Positions 4,991 through 5,457 of a stretch of 5,457 nt of DNA are shown piece after piece. This stretch comes from Campylobacterota bacterium (GTDB taxonomy: Bacteria; Campylobacterota; Campylobacteria; Campylobacterales; SZUA-545): assembly GCA_003561815.1 (NCBI GenBank), contig PWVP01000022.1, positions 1 to 5,457 on the forward strand. The letters are read 5' to 3'. Every line of letters begins with the position of its first letter. The stretch's first letter is position 1. The notes below the pieces were generated by a model, which saw only the letters and a program-made list of their open reading frames with translations, was not told the DNA's origin and did no database searches. Both the position numbers and the translations under genes were made by a program.

Positions 4991-5457
4991 ATGCTTTCAG
5001 ACAAGATGCTCGCTCGGCTTAATGAGCAGGTTGCGTTGGAGATGTACTCTTCTAACCTCTACCTCGCCATGAGTTCGTGGTGCGCCCATAAGGGCTATGA
5101 GGGGTGTGCGGCGTTTTTGTATGCCCACGCTCAGGAGGAGCTGGCCCACATGCACAAGCTCTTTAAGTATGTCAATGAGACCGGAGCGATGGCGATCGTG
5201 CCCGCATGCGAAAAGCCGCCCAGTGAGTTTGATACCCTCAAAGCGCTCTTTGAGCAGGTGTTTAAGCATGAGGTCTCAATCACTTGCGCCATCAATGCGC
5301 TGGCCGATACGGCTCTAGCGGAGAAAGATTACTCCTCCTTTAACTTCCTGCAGTGGTATGTGGCTGAGCAGCACGAGGAGGAGAAACTCTTTAAGTCGGT
5401 GCTGGACAAGCTGGAGATTATCGGGACAGACGGTCGCGGCCTGTACCACTTCGATAA
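4991..5457 (+). CDS. ftnA: non-haem bacterial ferritin, FtnA type, C-terminus cut by the window edge
   Basis: The gene is open from ATG 4991 to the right edge: 155 complete codons plus two bases. FtnA of E. coli has 165 residues, so only about ten should be missing. Ferritin forms a 24-subunit cytoplasmic shell that oxidises Fe(II) and stores it as mineral. The ferroxidase residues fall at the same numbers as in E. coli FtnA: E17, Y24, E50, H53, E94, Q127 and E130, with E49, E126 and E129 for the third iron site. There is no methionine at a bacterioferritin haem position (residue 52 is Ala in EELAHMH), arguing against Bfr. The segment DYSSFNFLQWYVAEQHEEEKLF (split as DYSSFNFLQWY and VAEQHEEEKLF, about 113-134) is typical of the family. 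Four cysteines (31, 39, 73, 99) are more than I would expect. It has its own promoter and Fur-like site, so it is probably a separate unit from the importer. Confidence 0.95.
   Translation, partial: MLSDKMLARLNEQVALEMYSSNLYLAMSSWCAHKGYEGCAAFLYAHAQEELAHMHKLFKYVNETGAMAIVPACEKPPSEFDTLKALFEQVFKHEVSITCAINALADTALAEKDYSSFNFLQWYVAEQHEEEKLFKSVLDKLEIIGTDGRGLYHFD

Noticed and set aside
4997..5269. Minus-strand open frame opposite ferritin
   Set aside because: The plus strand encodes an unmistakable ferritin with all ferroxidase residues aligned.

Overview
The window looks like a chromosomal segment of a Gram-negative bacterium. The evidence is an outer-membrane beta-barrel protein with a signal peptide, a periplasmic (non-lipoprotein) binding protein, and Fur-type operators. 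The ferritin residues and the gene style fit Proteobacteria sensu lato (Gammaproteobacteria or Campylobacterota). I cannot place it further. From about position 930 rightwards the DNA is GC-rich; the first ~930 bases are visibly AT-richer and carry a toxin-antitoxin pair, which suggests separate origin.

Layout. Positions 1-81 may hold the tail of an unidentified gene. On the minus strand, 786 down to 143 encodes a Phd/YefM-type antitoxin and a VapC-type PIN-domain toxin, with start and stop codons overlapping and a recognisable sigma70-type promoter. A 149-base divergent intergenic region separates this from a five-gene plus-strand operon (936-4912). The operon encodes a small His-containing exported protein, a His-rich outer-membrane barrel protein, a metal-binding periplasmic protein (ZnuA/TroA family), a compact ABC ATPase (ZnuC-like) and an ABC-3 family permease (ZnuB-like). 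After a 78-base gap comes a non-haem ferritin (FtnA), cut by the right edge of the window.

How they work together. The operon reads as a complete envelope-spanning route for a divalent metal, most likely zinc: barrel protein in the outer membrane, binding protein in the periplasm, permease plus ATPase at the inner membrane, and a small exported protein of unknown role in front. The unexpected point is regulation. The operon and the ferritin gene are each preceded by very similar Fur-like operators, both starting GATAATC and followed two bases later by TTTCAA, and neither resembles the usual proteobacterial Zur box. So the importer may respond to iron, may carry iron or manganese as well as zinc, or may be controlled by a Zur that reads a Fur-like site.

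I found no rRNA, tRNA, CRISPR array, insertion sequence or transposase gene. Nothing here is clearly a wholly new system. The best candidates for undescribed biology are the small protein at 936-1286, the transfer of His-richness from binding protein to outer-membrane protein, and the shared operator.
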